This document shows, piece by piece, positions 1-6,659 of a stretch of DNA of 12,616 nucleotides. The notes under the pieces were generated by a model. The model made no database searches. It was not told the origin of the DNA and was given only the letters and a program-made list of their open reading frames with translations. Numbering within the stretch: the first letter of the stretch is position 1; each line of letters starts with the position of its first letter. Origin of the DNA: Gallionellaceae bacterium (GTDB taxonomy: Bacteria; Pseudomonadota; Gammaproteobacteria; Burkholderiales; Gallionellaceae); contig CANFCA010000006.1 of NCBI GenBank assembly GCA_947445045.1, positions 1 to 12,616 of the forward strand, given 5' to 3'. Both the position numbers and the translations under genes were made by a program.

Positions 1-1046
1 ATCTTCCCATCTAACACACTTAATTCGCGGGAGATATAGTATGTATTTTCATCAGCAGAATCCAGAATATCTTTTATTGTAGGAATAGTTGTTGGTACTG
101 AAAGCAAAGCAGATACGAAAGCGAATACCACCAAAGGAATTGATTTTACTTCGTAGGACAACAGCAACATTGAACCGAAAAACATCGGTGCCAGAAAGCG
201 ATTACCAATGTTTTGTTCCAGTTGCATGGCTGAGTAAAACAAACAAGGCAAAGCAAAAAAAACTATTATTCGCCTTAAATAAAATCGTCTATTTTGAACA
301 AAAAATATCGTCAACAATGCTGGTAACAAGGCTATAGCAACTGCCTCCAAAGATTGAACCCAAAAAACAAATAAATCTCTATGCCCTGAAGCTTTGACTA
401 GAAATGGAAGAGGCAACCATTCAGAAAAATACCAAGCTCGCCATAAGAAATAAATTACGCCAGGAATTAGAAGGTAACTTGCAAACTCTAGCATTTCTTT
501 TTTACGCAATACTTTTTCTTTAGCTGTTAAATAACTGAATAACACTAGTCCCGCACCCCAAACCACCCCATCTGGCCTTATCAAGCAAAGTATTAGGATT
601 GAGAAATAGAGACCTGATTTCCTATTCAATACCAAGTAAAGACACCAGCAATACACAGCGGAAAAAAATACCGTACTAAAACCAAGTAATGAAGAATATA
701 AATATGCGGTAGTAAGTAGGCCAATCACCACCATAAATTTTGCCTTCCCTGATTTCACCAGCGCAATCAAAATCATCACGCCAACAAAATTCAGTAGCAA
801 GCTTGAAAAAAACTCAGAGAGTCCTATTCGTTTGAACGCAGCAATACACAACATCCAAAGAAAATCTGTTGCACCTTCGATTGGTGTACCCGCGCCACCA
901 TAGGTAATCACACCATTATTAGCTAGGTTTTTTGCATACTCATATAGAATGACCGCATCTTCGGCAGGTATTGCGAATTGATACGCCAATATAAAGAGCG
1001 GTAGTAGTATCAGCCCAATAATAGGCAGGTAAAAACGATTAGTCAT
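1..1046 (-). CDS. GT-C-type membrane glycosyltransferase-like protein, C-terminus cut by window edge
   Basis: The minus strand is open from an ATG at 1046 to the window edge: 348 codons with no stop, so the gene continues outside. The protein is strongly hydrophobic. A first membrane segment spans about residues 6-24, followed by an extracytoplasmic acidic pair (E29-D30) in the context PAEDAVILYEYAKNL, then IEGATDFLW at about 56-64. Further segments lie at about 82-97, 104-140, 147-173, 189-201, 232-250 and 258-272. RPDG (157-160), LPLPFLVK (211-218) and NRFLAP (282-287) complete a pattern I recall from bacterial GT-C proteins of the LphB/AftB-like kind, where DDA-ISFRYA, VEGYTNFLW, RPEG and RFL-P recur. 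It probably transfers a sugar from a polyprenyl-phosphate donor on the periplasmic side; donor and acceptor cannot be told. No clear Shine-Dalgarno precedes the ATG. An in-frame TTG at 1139 would add 31 residues, which do not look like a membrane start. The gene is visibly AT-richer than the biosynthetic genes to its right. Confidence 0.8.
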   Translation of the reverse strand, partial: MTNRFYLPIIGLILLPLFILAYQFAIPAEDAVILYEYAKNLANNGVITYGGAGTPIEGATDFLWMLCIAAFKRIGLSEFFSSLLLNFVGVMILIALVKSGKAKFMVVIGLLTTAYLYSSLLGFSTVFFSAVYCWCLYLVLNRKSGLYFSILILCLIRPDGVVWGAGLVLFSYLTAKEKVLRKKEMLEFASYLLIPGVIYFLWRAWYFSEWLPLPFLVKASGHRDLFVFWVQSLEAVAIALLPALLTIFFVQNRRFYLRRIIVFFALPCLFYSAMQLEQNIGNRFLAPMFFGSMLLLSYEVKSIPLVVFAFVSALLSVPTTIPTIKDILDSADENTYYISRELSVLDGK

Positions 1047-1194
1047 TTTTTGTAAGTGCGCGGAATCCGATTTAATAAGCCGGTAATTCCTCTGAATTTT
1101 TCGGTAGGTATTTGTTGCTGGCGTAATATCAGTTCTCAAAAGTCAAATCAAAATTCGGGTGTGTGTTTCAAGTTGTACGTAGACTCCACTTTTG

Positions 1195-1219
1195 AAAACG
1201 AGCAATTATTTAAGCTCGT
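1195..1219 (-). terminator. possible intrinsic terminator after the SMR gene
   Basis: Read on the minus strand, a perfect 6-bp stem ACGAGC/GCTCGT (1214-1219 with 1198-1203) encloses a 10-base AT-rich loop. It is followed by a short T run (TTTT at 1198-1195, the first T shared with the stem). The TAA stop of the upstream gene lies inside the structure, in the loop. The stem is short and the T run is brief, so termination would be weak. Its position, at the end of a tightly overlapping gene run and before a separate AT-rich gene, supports the call. Confidence 0.45.
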
Positions 1220-1581
1220 GAAATAATAATCACGCCAAGAATAATTACACCCATGCCAATCAGCTTAGTTGGGTTGAAAGCTTCTCCCAACAAATACCAG
1301 GCTGCGACAGCATTCACCACATACGCCATCGATAGCATCGGAAAAGCAATACTGACCGGCACACGAGACAAAGCTAATATCCAAATCACCACGCTCAATG
1401 CGTAACAAAATAGTGCAGCGACAATGTGCCATTCCGTTGCCAGCTTCCAGCCTATCGGAACAATATTTTCAATACTGAAATCGAAGTAGCCGATGGCATT
1501 CGTCCCAGCTTTCATCAGTATCTGCGCGGTAGCGTTGAGCATCACACCCGTGAAAATCAATGCGAAGCTAATTAGATTCAT
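1210..1581 (-). CDS. ArnE-like small membrane transporter (SMR/EamA superfamily)
   Basis: This is a 123-residue protein with four predicted membrane helices (about 4-22, 49-70, 75-96 and 103-121), the size and layout of the small multidrug resistance fold. The first helix lacks the glutamate that drug-exporting SMR proteins use (EmrE Glu14); it reads LNATAQILMKAG at 15-26. That resembles the Q-x-x-x-K pattern of ArnE/ArnF, the pair thought to flip undecaprenyl-phosphate-aminoarabinose across the inner membrane. The gene starts 14 bases inside the end of the ArnT-like gene (1568-1581 shared), which implies translational coupling. A role in supplying that enzyme with its lipid-linked donor is therefore a reasonable inference. 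Only one such gene is visible here, whereas the classical system has two; the product may work as a homodimer. Substrate identity is not shown by the sequence. Confidence 0.85.
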   Translation of the reverse strand: MNLISFALIFTGVMLNATAQILMKAGTNAIGYFDFSIENIVPIGWKLATEWHIVAALFCYALSVVIWILALSRVPVSIAFPMLSMAYVVNAVAAWYLLGEAFNPTKLIGMGVIILGVIIISRA

Positions 1582-3223
1582 ATTTTTTCACCACGATATG
1601 TTGGCTATCTTCAAAAATGATTTGCATGGCCATGCCCACTTTTTGCAGTTGCGGATAAGCATACGCAGGGAAGATGGCATAGGCTTCTGCTTGCGCCGCC
1701 CATACAGGTGCTAACTCTTCTACAGTTGGAATCCAGCGTTGCGGTTCTTGATTAAGACCAAAGTCCATTTCGTCCTGATACTGCACCAAAGTAAAGGTAC
1801 GCTTCAAATAAAACGGCAGGGTCTGCTCGTAATCCAGCACAGAATAAAACGGCACGCCTGCTTTGAGCTGCGGTGCAAGAGCTGCGGCAATATGTTTGGC
1901 GGAACGCTCGCTTGCCAGCACGTTGTAGCCAGACAAACCGATTTGTGCGAACAACAAAGAGCTGCAAGCCAATGTTGCAACGGCGACTTGTTTACGCTCA
2001 TTACGCAACAACCATAAGCCGGCTAACAATCCAGCCAACAACACCAATGATGCTACTATCAGCCAAGGAGTGTATTGCGGATACAGCTCTTTTTGCAGCG
2101 GGGTATCGGCAAGTTTGCCAACGTTGAGTGCCAGTACCACTATAGCAATCACGAACAAAATCACAGGTACAATTTGCTTGAGCAAAGTTTGCACAGACAT
2201 ATCTGCAATGCGCTTACCCATCAGTAACGCCAACGCAGGAAAGATTGGTAGCAAATAGGAGGGCAATTTGGAACCAGATGCGGTAAAGAACAAGTAGATG
2301 AACACCGCCCAAATCAGCAGGAAACGAGCGGGGTTGAATACCTTGGACAGTAGTGACACATTGTCGCGCCATGTGCCCCACAATGTATCCAACATTAAGA
2401 GCGTCCAGGGCAACATACCCGACAGCAAAATCGGGATGAAGTAATACCACGGTTGGTAACGACCGTGCTGCTTAGTAGTAAAACGCGTGTAATGTTCGTA
2501 GATGAAGAACTTGTCGAAAAATTCTGGATTGGCTTTCATCACAAAATAGAACCACGGTGCAGTAATAAGGAAAAATACTGCCAGCCCCGCTAACCAGTGC
2601 ATGCGTTTAAGTACCGAAAAGTCCCGCTGTGCGATGCAATAGATAAATATGGCTGTGCCAGGCAAAATTATTCCCATCAAGCCTTTGCTTAACACCGCCA
2701 GTGCCATGCCTGCCCAAGCGAGCAACATCCAGTTGCGCTGGGATTTTGTCTCACTTTCACCCTGTGCAATAAGGAAAGAAAAAATTCCTAAAGAGATAAA
2801 GAACGTCACGCCCATATCCAACGTATTGATGTGCCCGATCAATACATACAACAAGCTGCTGCCCAATATCATGGCGGCGTAAGCTGCTGCTTCTCGCCCG
2901 AACAAGCGCAGCCCCGCAAACCACACTAAGAAAATTCCGAAGAAGCCTGTTAGCCCAGCCCACAAACGCGATGTCCATTGGTGTTCGCCAAATACTTCAT
3001 ACGCAACCGCAGTCGCCCAGTATTGCAGCGGCGGCTTTTCAAAATACTTGATGTCGTTGAGACGCGGTGTTGTCCAATCACCACTCGCCACCATCTCGCG
3101 CGGGATCTCGGCGTAACGGCCTTCGTCGGGTTTAATCAGAATGCGATATTCGAGGTTGGAAAACCAGATTACGGCAACGGCAATAATCAAATACCACCAT
3201 TGCCTAGTTGAAATTTGAGTCAT
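1568..3223 (-). CDS. ArnT-like membrane glycosyltransferase (GT-C, family 39/83 type)
   Basis: This 551-residue polytopic membrane protein is close to the usual ArnT length (about 550). After a first helix (about 9-24) comes the loop KPDEGRYAEIPREM (31-44), which carries D33, then YFEKPPLQYW (60-69) with E62-K63, and D137 in NTLDMG. Their spacing matches acidic residues recalled as important in the Cupriavidus ArnT structure. About a dozen hydrophobic segments fill the region to about residue 430, and a C-terminal soluble, presumably periplasmic, domain follows. ArnT enzymes move 4-amino-4-deoxy-L-arabinose from undecaprenyl phosphate to lipid A; relatives move other sugars, so the donor here is not proven. 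The start codon shares one base with the tyrA stop (TAATG), so the gene is coupled to the aromatic operon, and its 3' end overlaps the ArnE-like gene. The other aminoarabinose genes (arnBCAD) are not in the window. Confidence 0.85.
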   Translation of the reverse strand: MTQISTRQWWYLIIAVAVIWFSNLEYRILIKPDEGRYAEIPREMVASGDWTTPRLNDIKYFEKPPLQYWATAVAYEVFGEHQWTSRLWAGLTGFFGIFLVWFAGLRLFGREAAAYAAMILGSSLLYVLIGHINTLDMGVTFFISLGIFSFLIAQGESETKSQRNWMLLAWAGMALAVLSKGLMGIILPGTAIFIYCIAQRDFSVLKRMHWLAGLAVFFLITAPWFYFVMKANPEFFDKFFIYEHYTRFTTKQHGRYQPWYYFIPILLSGMLPWTLLMLDTLWGTWRDNVSLLSKVFNPARFLLIWAVFIYLFFTASGSKLPSYLLPIFPALALLMGKRIADMSVQTLLKQIVPVILFVIAIVVLALNVGKLADTPLQKELYPQYTPWLIVASLVLLAGLLAGLWLLRNERKQVAVATLACSSLLFAQIGLSGYNVLASERSAKHIAAALAPQLKAGVPFYSVLDYEQTLPFYLKRTFTLVQYQDEMDFGLNQEPQRWIPTVEELAPVWAAQAEAYAIFPAYAYPQLQKVGMAMQIIFEDSQHIVVKKYESN

Positions 3224-4116
3224 TATTTTTCAGTCCAAGCAGAGCGCACTTCGCGAGCAGAGCGGAAAGCCTGCTCCAGCTTATCTGCATCGCGTTGTTC
3301 CAAGGCTTGAAACAGCCCGTGCAATTCATTCGCGTATTGCAACAATTCATGCAGCAGCGCGTCGCGGTTGGCAAGGCAGATGTCGCGCCACATTTCGGGA
3401 GAGCTTGCCGCAATACGGGTGAAGTCACGAAAGCCACTGGCAGCAAAGGATAGCAGCTGGTCTCGATTATCTCGTTGCGCGAGATCATGCACCAACGCGA
3501 ACGAAAGCAGATGCGGCAAATGACTCACCGCTGCGAAGATTTCATCGTGTTGAGCGGGCGTTAATTCACTCACCACAGCACCACATAATTCCCAAGCCTG
3601 GCGCACACGCGCTATGGCATCGGTACTATTTTCTGGCAGCGGCGTAAGCACCACTTTCTTACCCACATACAAATCGGCACGCGCCGCCGCCGCGCCACTC
3701 TGCTCTGCTCCCGCAATAGGATGCGCGGGAACGAATTGCGCCGCCTTAGAGCCGAGTTGAACGTACACCTCGCGCACCACGTCACCCTTAGTACTCCCGC
3801 CATCGGTGATGAGTGTGTGTGATCCAAGATGCGGTGCAATACGCGCCATCAGCTCCGCCATTTGACCAACAGGCGTTGCCAACAAAATAAAATCTGCATC
3901 GCACACTTCTGCCGCAATGTCTTGCCCGATGCGGTCAATGATGGCAAGTTGTTGCGCTTGTTGCAACGTCTCTAAGCTACGTCCAAAGCCCACCACTTCA
4001 CCGACTGCATTGGCTTTACGCAATGCCAATGCAAACGCCCCCCCGATGAGTCCAACGCCGAAAATTACGATTTTTTTGAAGTGTGGAGTTGACTCCATAT
4101 CAAGCTGATCACTCAT
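3223..4116 (-). CDS. tyrA: prephenate/arogenate dehydrogenase
   Basis: TyrA oxidatively decarboxylates prephenate (or arogenate) on the route to tyrosine. With the chosen ATG the protein has 297 residues, typical of a monofunctional TyrA. The N-terminal Rossmann domain has GVGLIGG (20-26). DGGSTK (105-110), PAHPIAGAE (130-138, conserved H132), SHLPH (198-202, H199) and GFR (228-230) mark the active site. The end of the second strand reads GFGRS (43-47), with an arginine and no acidic residue, which favours NADP over NAD. The upstream gene's TGA lies inside the first codons of this one (8-base overlap), indicating coupling. An in-frame TTG at 4176 gives an implausible 20-residue extension that overlaps the upstream gene by 68 bases; an ATG at 4098 is a second candidate. 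No strong ribosome binding site decides between the ATGs. No C-terminal ACT domain is present, so feedback by tyrosine would have to act on the catalytic domain. Confidence 0.95.
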   Translation of the reverse strand: MSDQLDMESTPHFKKIVIFGVGLIGGAFALALRKANAVGEVVGFGRSLETLQQAQQLAIIDRIGQDIAAEVCDADFILLATPVGQMAELMARIAPHLGSHTLITDGGSTKGDVVREVYVQLGSKAAQFVPAHPIAGAEQSGAAAARADLYVGKKVVLTPLPENSTDAIARVRQAWELCGAVVSELTPAQHDEIFAAVSHLPHLLSFALVHDLAQRDNRDQLLSFAASGFRDFTRIAASSPEMWRDICLANRDALLHELLQYANELHGLFQALEQRDADKLEQAFRSAREVRSAWTEK

Positions 4117-4360
4117 TACGCAGGTTGTTAATACGCTGCTGAACTTCGTCCAAGTCAGCAACAGGTCGTTTAGCAAAACGCAGAGAGGTCAATAATTTCA
4201 ACGCCTGCGCCGCGCTCCCCGATGCTGATTGATTTGCATTTGACGCTGCCACAGCGGGCAACAAAGTCAAATACGCTCGACCAAAAGGCGTAAAATAAAG
4301 TGGCTCAAGCGGGTGAATATGCCCACTCGCATCAATTTCAACTTCAATAGTTTGTAACAT
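4109..4360 (-). CDS. small protein with AF2212/DUF104-like (antitoxin-like) N-terminus
   Basis: This is an 83-residue protein of unproven function. Residues 1-35 (MLQTIEVEIDASGHIHPLEP onward) follow a pattern I associate with AF2212/DUF104-like small proteins, often annotated as antitoxins: a short strand, a turn with D-x-x-G, PLEPL, then a strand ending in LTLLP. A linker rich in Ala, Ser and Asn (36-50) follows. The tail (52-83) is probably helical and charged, ending QQRINNLRNE. A strong Shine-Dalgarno (AAAGGAG at 4373-4367, six bases before the ATG) supports the start. It lies 34 bases after the retropepsin-like gene and overlaps tyrA by 8 bases. No PIN-domain or other classical toxin is adjacent; the only candidate partner is the protease-like protein. 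The family assignment rests on visual resemblance and could be wrong. Confidence 0.75.
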   Translation of the reverse strand: MLQTIEVEIDASGHIHPLEPLYFTPFGRAYLTLLPAVAASNANQSASGSAAQALKLLTSLRFAKRPVADLDEVQQRINNLRNE

Positions 4361-4366
4361 GCGGCA

Positions 4367-4373
4367 CTCCTTT
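4367..4373 (-). promoter_or_regulatory. strong ribosome binding site of the antitoxin-like gene
   Basis: On the minus strand AAAGGAG stands six bases before the ATG at 4360. It is among the best Shine-Dalgarno matches in the window and fixes the start of this small gene. Confidence 0.7.
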
Positions 4374-4394
4374 CACATGACTATATCAACAGAC

Positions 4395-4775
4395 TTACTT
4401 TGCCAAAGCAACGGGATAATTAGAATGCTGCGGATTCGCAATTAAAATCTGTTGGCGCGGGTCAACTATCAAATCCATCGCCTCCATCGGGATAACCCCC
4501 AATAACGATTCATCACCCAACACAACGGCTTCAGTAACGTAGCTGCGATTACCAAACCTAATCTCGATAGGCGCAATTTTAGGTACTTTGCGTTGATGTC
4601 CATCCGCCAAGGTGACCACCTGCTGGCTCACCTCACTAATGTCAAAACCGAGTTGCAAAGCCACCTCTTCCGAAACGCACATAAATGTTGCCCCCGTATC
4701 CACTAGGGCGCTGACCTCTACGCTTTGACGGTTAAAGAGATTGGTTAATTTAAGTGGCGCATAAGTTAATCGCAT
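4395..4775 (-). CDS. retropepsin-like clan AA aspartic protease, single-domain
   Basis: This 126-residue protein has the features of a half-size, retroviral-type aspartic protease. The catalytic triplet lies in ALVDTGATFMCVSEEVA (23-39) with D26-T27-G28. A flap-like region carries ADG (57-59). The second hydrophobic motif LLGVIPMEAMDLIVD (91-105) corresponds to the psi-loop LLG element. One D-T-G per chain means it would need to dimerise to be active. There is no signal peptide or membrane segment, so it should be cytoplasmic. Bacterial members of this kind are widespread but poorly characterised, and no substrate can be named. The start is supported by AAGGAG at 4787-4782. It sits 41 bases after the methyltransferase gene and 34 before the antitoxin-like gene, inside an operon otherwise devoted to aromatic amino acids. 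Confidence 0.85.
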   Translation of the reverse strand: MRLTYAPLKLTNLFNRQSVEVSALVDTGATFMCVSEEVALQLGFDISEVSQQVVTLADGHQRKVPKIAPIEIRFGNRSYVTEAVVLGDESLLGVIPMEAMDLIVDPRQQILIANPQHSNYPVALAK

Positions 4776-4781
4776 GACATT

Positions 4782-4787
4782 CTCCTT
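4782..4787 (-). promoter_or_regulatory. strong ribosome binding site of the retropepsin-like gene
   Basis: AAGGAG on the minus strand stands six bases before the ATG at 4775. It confirms that start and contrasts with the weak or missing Shine-Dalgarno sequences of serA, pheA, hisC and tyrA. Confidence 0.7.
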
Positions 4788-4792
4788 GTATG

Positions 4793-4813
4793 AGTAGGCA
4801 TTTTAATCCTACT
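4793..4813 (-). repeat. short perfect hairpin before the retropepsin-like gene
   Basis: AGTAGG (4793-4798) and CCTACT (4808-4813) form a perfect 6-bp stem with a 9-base AT-rich loop. It lies between the methyltransferase stop and the Shine-Dalgarno of the next gene. No T run follows on the minus strand, so it does not look like an intrinsic terminator. It could stabilise mRNA ends or affect access to the ribosome binding site, or be chance. Confidence 0.4.
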
Positions 4814-4816
4814 AAA

Positions 4817-5635
4817 CTAAGACGTTTTAATACCAATCGCATACAGCACTTCAACATCCAACCAAATGCCTTCTGTTGTAGCAAGCGACTGAATTTCTGC
4901 CAAGTGTTCTGCTTTGAATTTTTCTAGTTGTTGCTGAGACAGTTGATTGACCAACGCTCTAAAGCCCGCGTACCAAATCAAGTCCCACCATTCATTTGCG
5001 CTATTCAAGTAATAACCAACATTCTTTCGCTGAACTTTAATCTCGCTGAGACTTGCAGCTTGAAACAACGCGCTTAATTTTTCTTCTGTCGAAATCCGCT
5101 TCCACGCGAGAGGTGGTCTCTCAATGCCGAATTGTGCAATGCGTTGAAAAAATAACTCAATCAAAGGCAAAAATGCGTTGTCATAAAAGCAAGTAACGGC
5201 AACCTTGCCGCCAGCCTTCACTTTGCTGGCAATATGCTTCAACTGTCCTTCCATATCTTCCACAAAGAAAATTCCGAAAGCACACGTCGCCACATCGAAC
5301 GCATTATCCGAGAAGGATAATTGCTGCATATCCATCTCAACGAAACCCACATTGTGTATAGCAGCAAGCTCGGCTTTGGCACGCGCCTGTTGGAGCATTC
5401 CCGCTGAAAAATCAATGCCTGTGACGTGTCCAGAAGGAAGATGCTGCGCCAGTAGCAGCGCATTACTGCCTGTCCCCGTCGCCACATCAAGCAAGTGTTC
5501 ATTGCCCTGCAAATTCAAGAAGTCGGCGAGATGTTTCGCGCTATCAGCAAAATATCTCAGCGCATGATTATCATAACCTTCGGCGACGGTGTTGAACGTC
5601 GCCTGTATCATCACCTTACGCTCTTGCTCGTTCAT
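4817..5635 (-). CDS. class I SAM-dependent methyltransferase (UbiE/type 11-like)
   Basis: This 272-residue soluble protein has the glycine-rich SAM-binding motif LLDVATGTG at 48-56, an acidic residue after the second strand (GIDFS, D75), and EMDMQQLSF (100-108) with D102 near the adenine. These define a seven-strand Rossmann methyltransferase of the Methyltransf_11/UbiE-like group. The C-terminal third (about 160-272) is Trp- and Tyr-rich (NEWWDLIWYAGF) and probably forms the substrate lid. The length is normal for the group, and the start matches the typical N-terminal fold entry (TFNTVAEGYD). The substrate cannot be deduced. It follows aroF by 7 bases, so it is very likely co-transcribed, but no methylation step is known in the aromatic or serine pathways encoded around it. 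Confidence 0.85.
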   Translation of the reverse strand: MNEQERKVMIQATFNTVAEGYDNHALRYFADSAKHLADFLNLQGNEHLLDVATGTGSNALLLAQHLPSGHVTGIDFSAGMLQQARAKAELAAIHNVGFVEMDMQQLSFSDNAFDVATCAFGIFFVEDMEGQLKHIASKVKAGGKVAVTCFYDNAFLPLIELFFQRIAQFGIERPPLAWKRISTEEKLSALFQAASLSEIKVQRKNVGYYLNSANEWWDLIWYAGFRALVNQLSQQQLEKFKAEHLAEIQSLATTEGIWLDVEVLYAIGIKTS

Positions 5636-5642
5636 GTCGAAC

Positions 5643-6659
5643 CTACAGCGTGCGCCCTATCGCCTTAGCAATGCCACCCAGCGTACCCATCAGAGTTTTC
5701 AATTCTTGCGGAGTTAAAGCCTGATCGGCATCGCACCAAGCTTCACAAGGGTTAGGGTGCATTTCAACCAATAAACCATCCGCGCCCGCCGCAATTGCTG
5801 CTTGTGATAACGCCGCGACCATCCACGCTTTACCACCCGCATGTGATGGATCCACAATCACCGGCAAGTGCGTTTCTTTTTTCAATACAGGAATCGCGGT
5901 GACATCCAGCACATTGCGATAGTAAGTTTCAAAAGTACGAATACCTCGTTCGCAGAAGATGATGTTGTGATTGCCACCCGCCGCAATGTATTCAGCCGCC
6001 ATCAGCCATTCGGAGATGGTTGCAGCCATACCACGCTTCAAAATCACTGGCTTGTTGATGCGCCCGACTTCTTTAAGTAAATCAAAATTCTGCATGTTGC
6101 GTGTGCCGATTTGAATCACATCGACATCGTGTTCCATAAAGGTATCCAGCATACGGATGTCCATTAACTCGGTGACAATCGGCAACTTGTATTTGCTGGC
6201 AGCCTGACGAAACATAGTCAGTCCTTCCACACCCTTACCCTGAAAGGCATACGGACTGGTGCGGGGTTTGAATGCGCCACCACGCATCAATCGACATCCG
6301 GCTTCGTAAACAAACTGCGCAGACAAATCCATTTGCTCTTGCGTCTCTACCGAACAAGGCCCGCCGATGACTTGAATTTGATTGCCGCCGAGTGGAATGC
6401 CGCTGATGTCAATGACGGTATTTTCTTTGTGTGATTCACGCGACACAATTTTGTATTGCTTGGCAATGTGCATCGCTGACTCCACGCCTGGTAGCGGCGT
6501 GAACATTTCCTCAGTCAACGGACGTTCGTCGCCAATCGCTCCTATCACAGTGCGCTCTATGCCCCGTGAAATGTTGGCTTTGAGCCCATTTGCTTCCAAC
6601 TTTTTGACAACTGCGCCAATTTGCTCGTCAGTGACATCTCTTCCCATTACGATAATCAT
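5643..6659 (-). CDS. aroF: 3-deoxy-7-phosphoheptulonate (DAHP) synthase, type I-beta with N-terminal regulatory domain
   Basis: The enzyme condenses phosphoenolpyruvate and erythrose 4-phosphate into DAHP, the first committed shikimate-pathway step. At 338 residues it has the same length as the Thermotoga maritima enzyme. Residues 1-70 form a ferredoxin-like (ACT-like) regulatory domain beginning MIIVMGRDVTDEQIGAVV; in Thermotoga this domain mediates feedback inhibition by aromatic amino acids. The TIM barrel follows, with GGPCSVE (C102), RGGAFKPRTSPY (126-137), DPSHAGG (H273), VEMHP (E299) and CDAD (D310); the Cys, His, Glu and Asp match the metal ligands recalled for Thermotoga (102, 272, 298, 309). 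The start ATG overlaps the hisC TGA (ATGA), and GGAGAGG just upstream gives a good ribosome binding site. The symbol aroF is by analogy; other nomenclatures use aroA or aroG for this enzyme. Confidence 0.96.
   Translation of the reverse strand: MIIVMGRDVTDEQIGAVVKKLEANGLKANISRGIERTVIGAIGDERPLTEEMFTPLPGVESAMHIAKQYKIVSRESHKENTVIDISGIPLGGNQIQVIGGPCSVETQEQMDLSAQFVYEAGCRLMRGGAFKPRTSPYAFQGKGVEGLTMFRQAASKYKLPIVTELMDIRMLDTFMEHDVDVIQIGTRNMQNFDLLKEVGRINKPVILKRGMAATISEWLMAAEYIAAGGNHNIIFCERGIRTFETYYRNVLDVTAIPVLKKETHLPVIVDPSHAGGKAWMVAALSQAAIAAGADGLLVEMHPNPCEAWCDADQALTPQELKTLMGTLGGIAKAIGRTL

Noticed and set aside
89..337. Short plus-strand open frame in the first kilobase
   Set aside because: It lies opposite the open minus-strand membrane gene, whose motifs identify it as the real coding frame.
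1047..1139. TTG-initiated 31-residue extension of the left-edge membrane protein
   Set aside because: The extra residues are polar and basic, no ribosome binding site precedes the TTG, and the first membrane segment follows naturally from the ATG at 1046.
1210..1581. Reading the small membrane protein as a multidrug efflux pump
   Set aside because: The essential glutamate of helix 1 in EmrE-type exporters is missing and the gene overlaps an ArnT-like glycosyltransferase, which favours a lipid-sugar flippase role.
4117..4176. TTG-initiated 20-residue extension of TyrA
   Set aside because: It lies wholly within the preceding small gene, reads MLNDLLLTWTKF without family resemblance, and the Rossmann strand starts normally from the ATG at 4116 or 4098.
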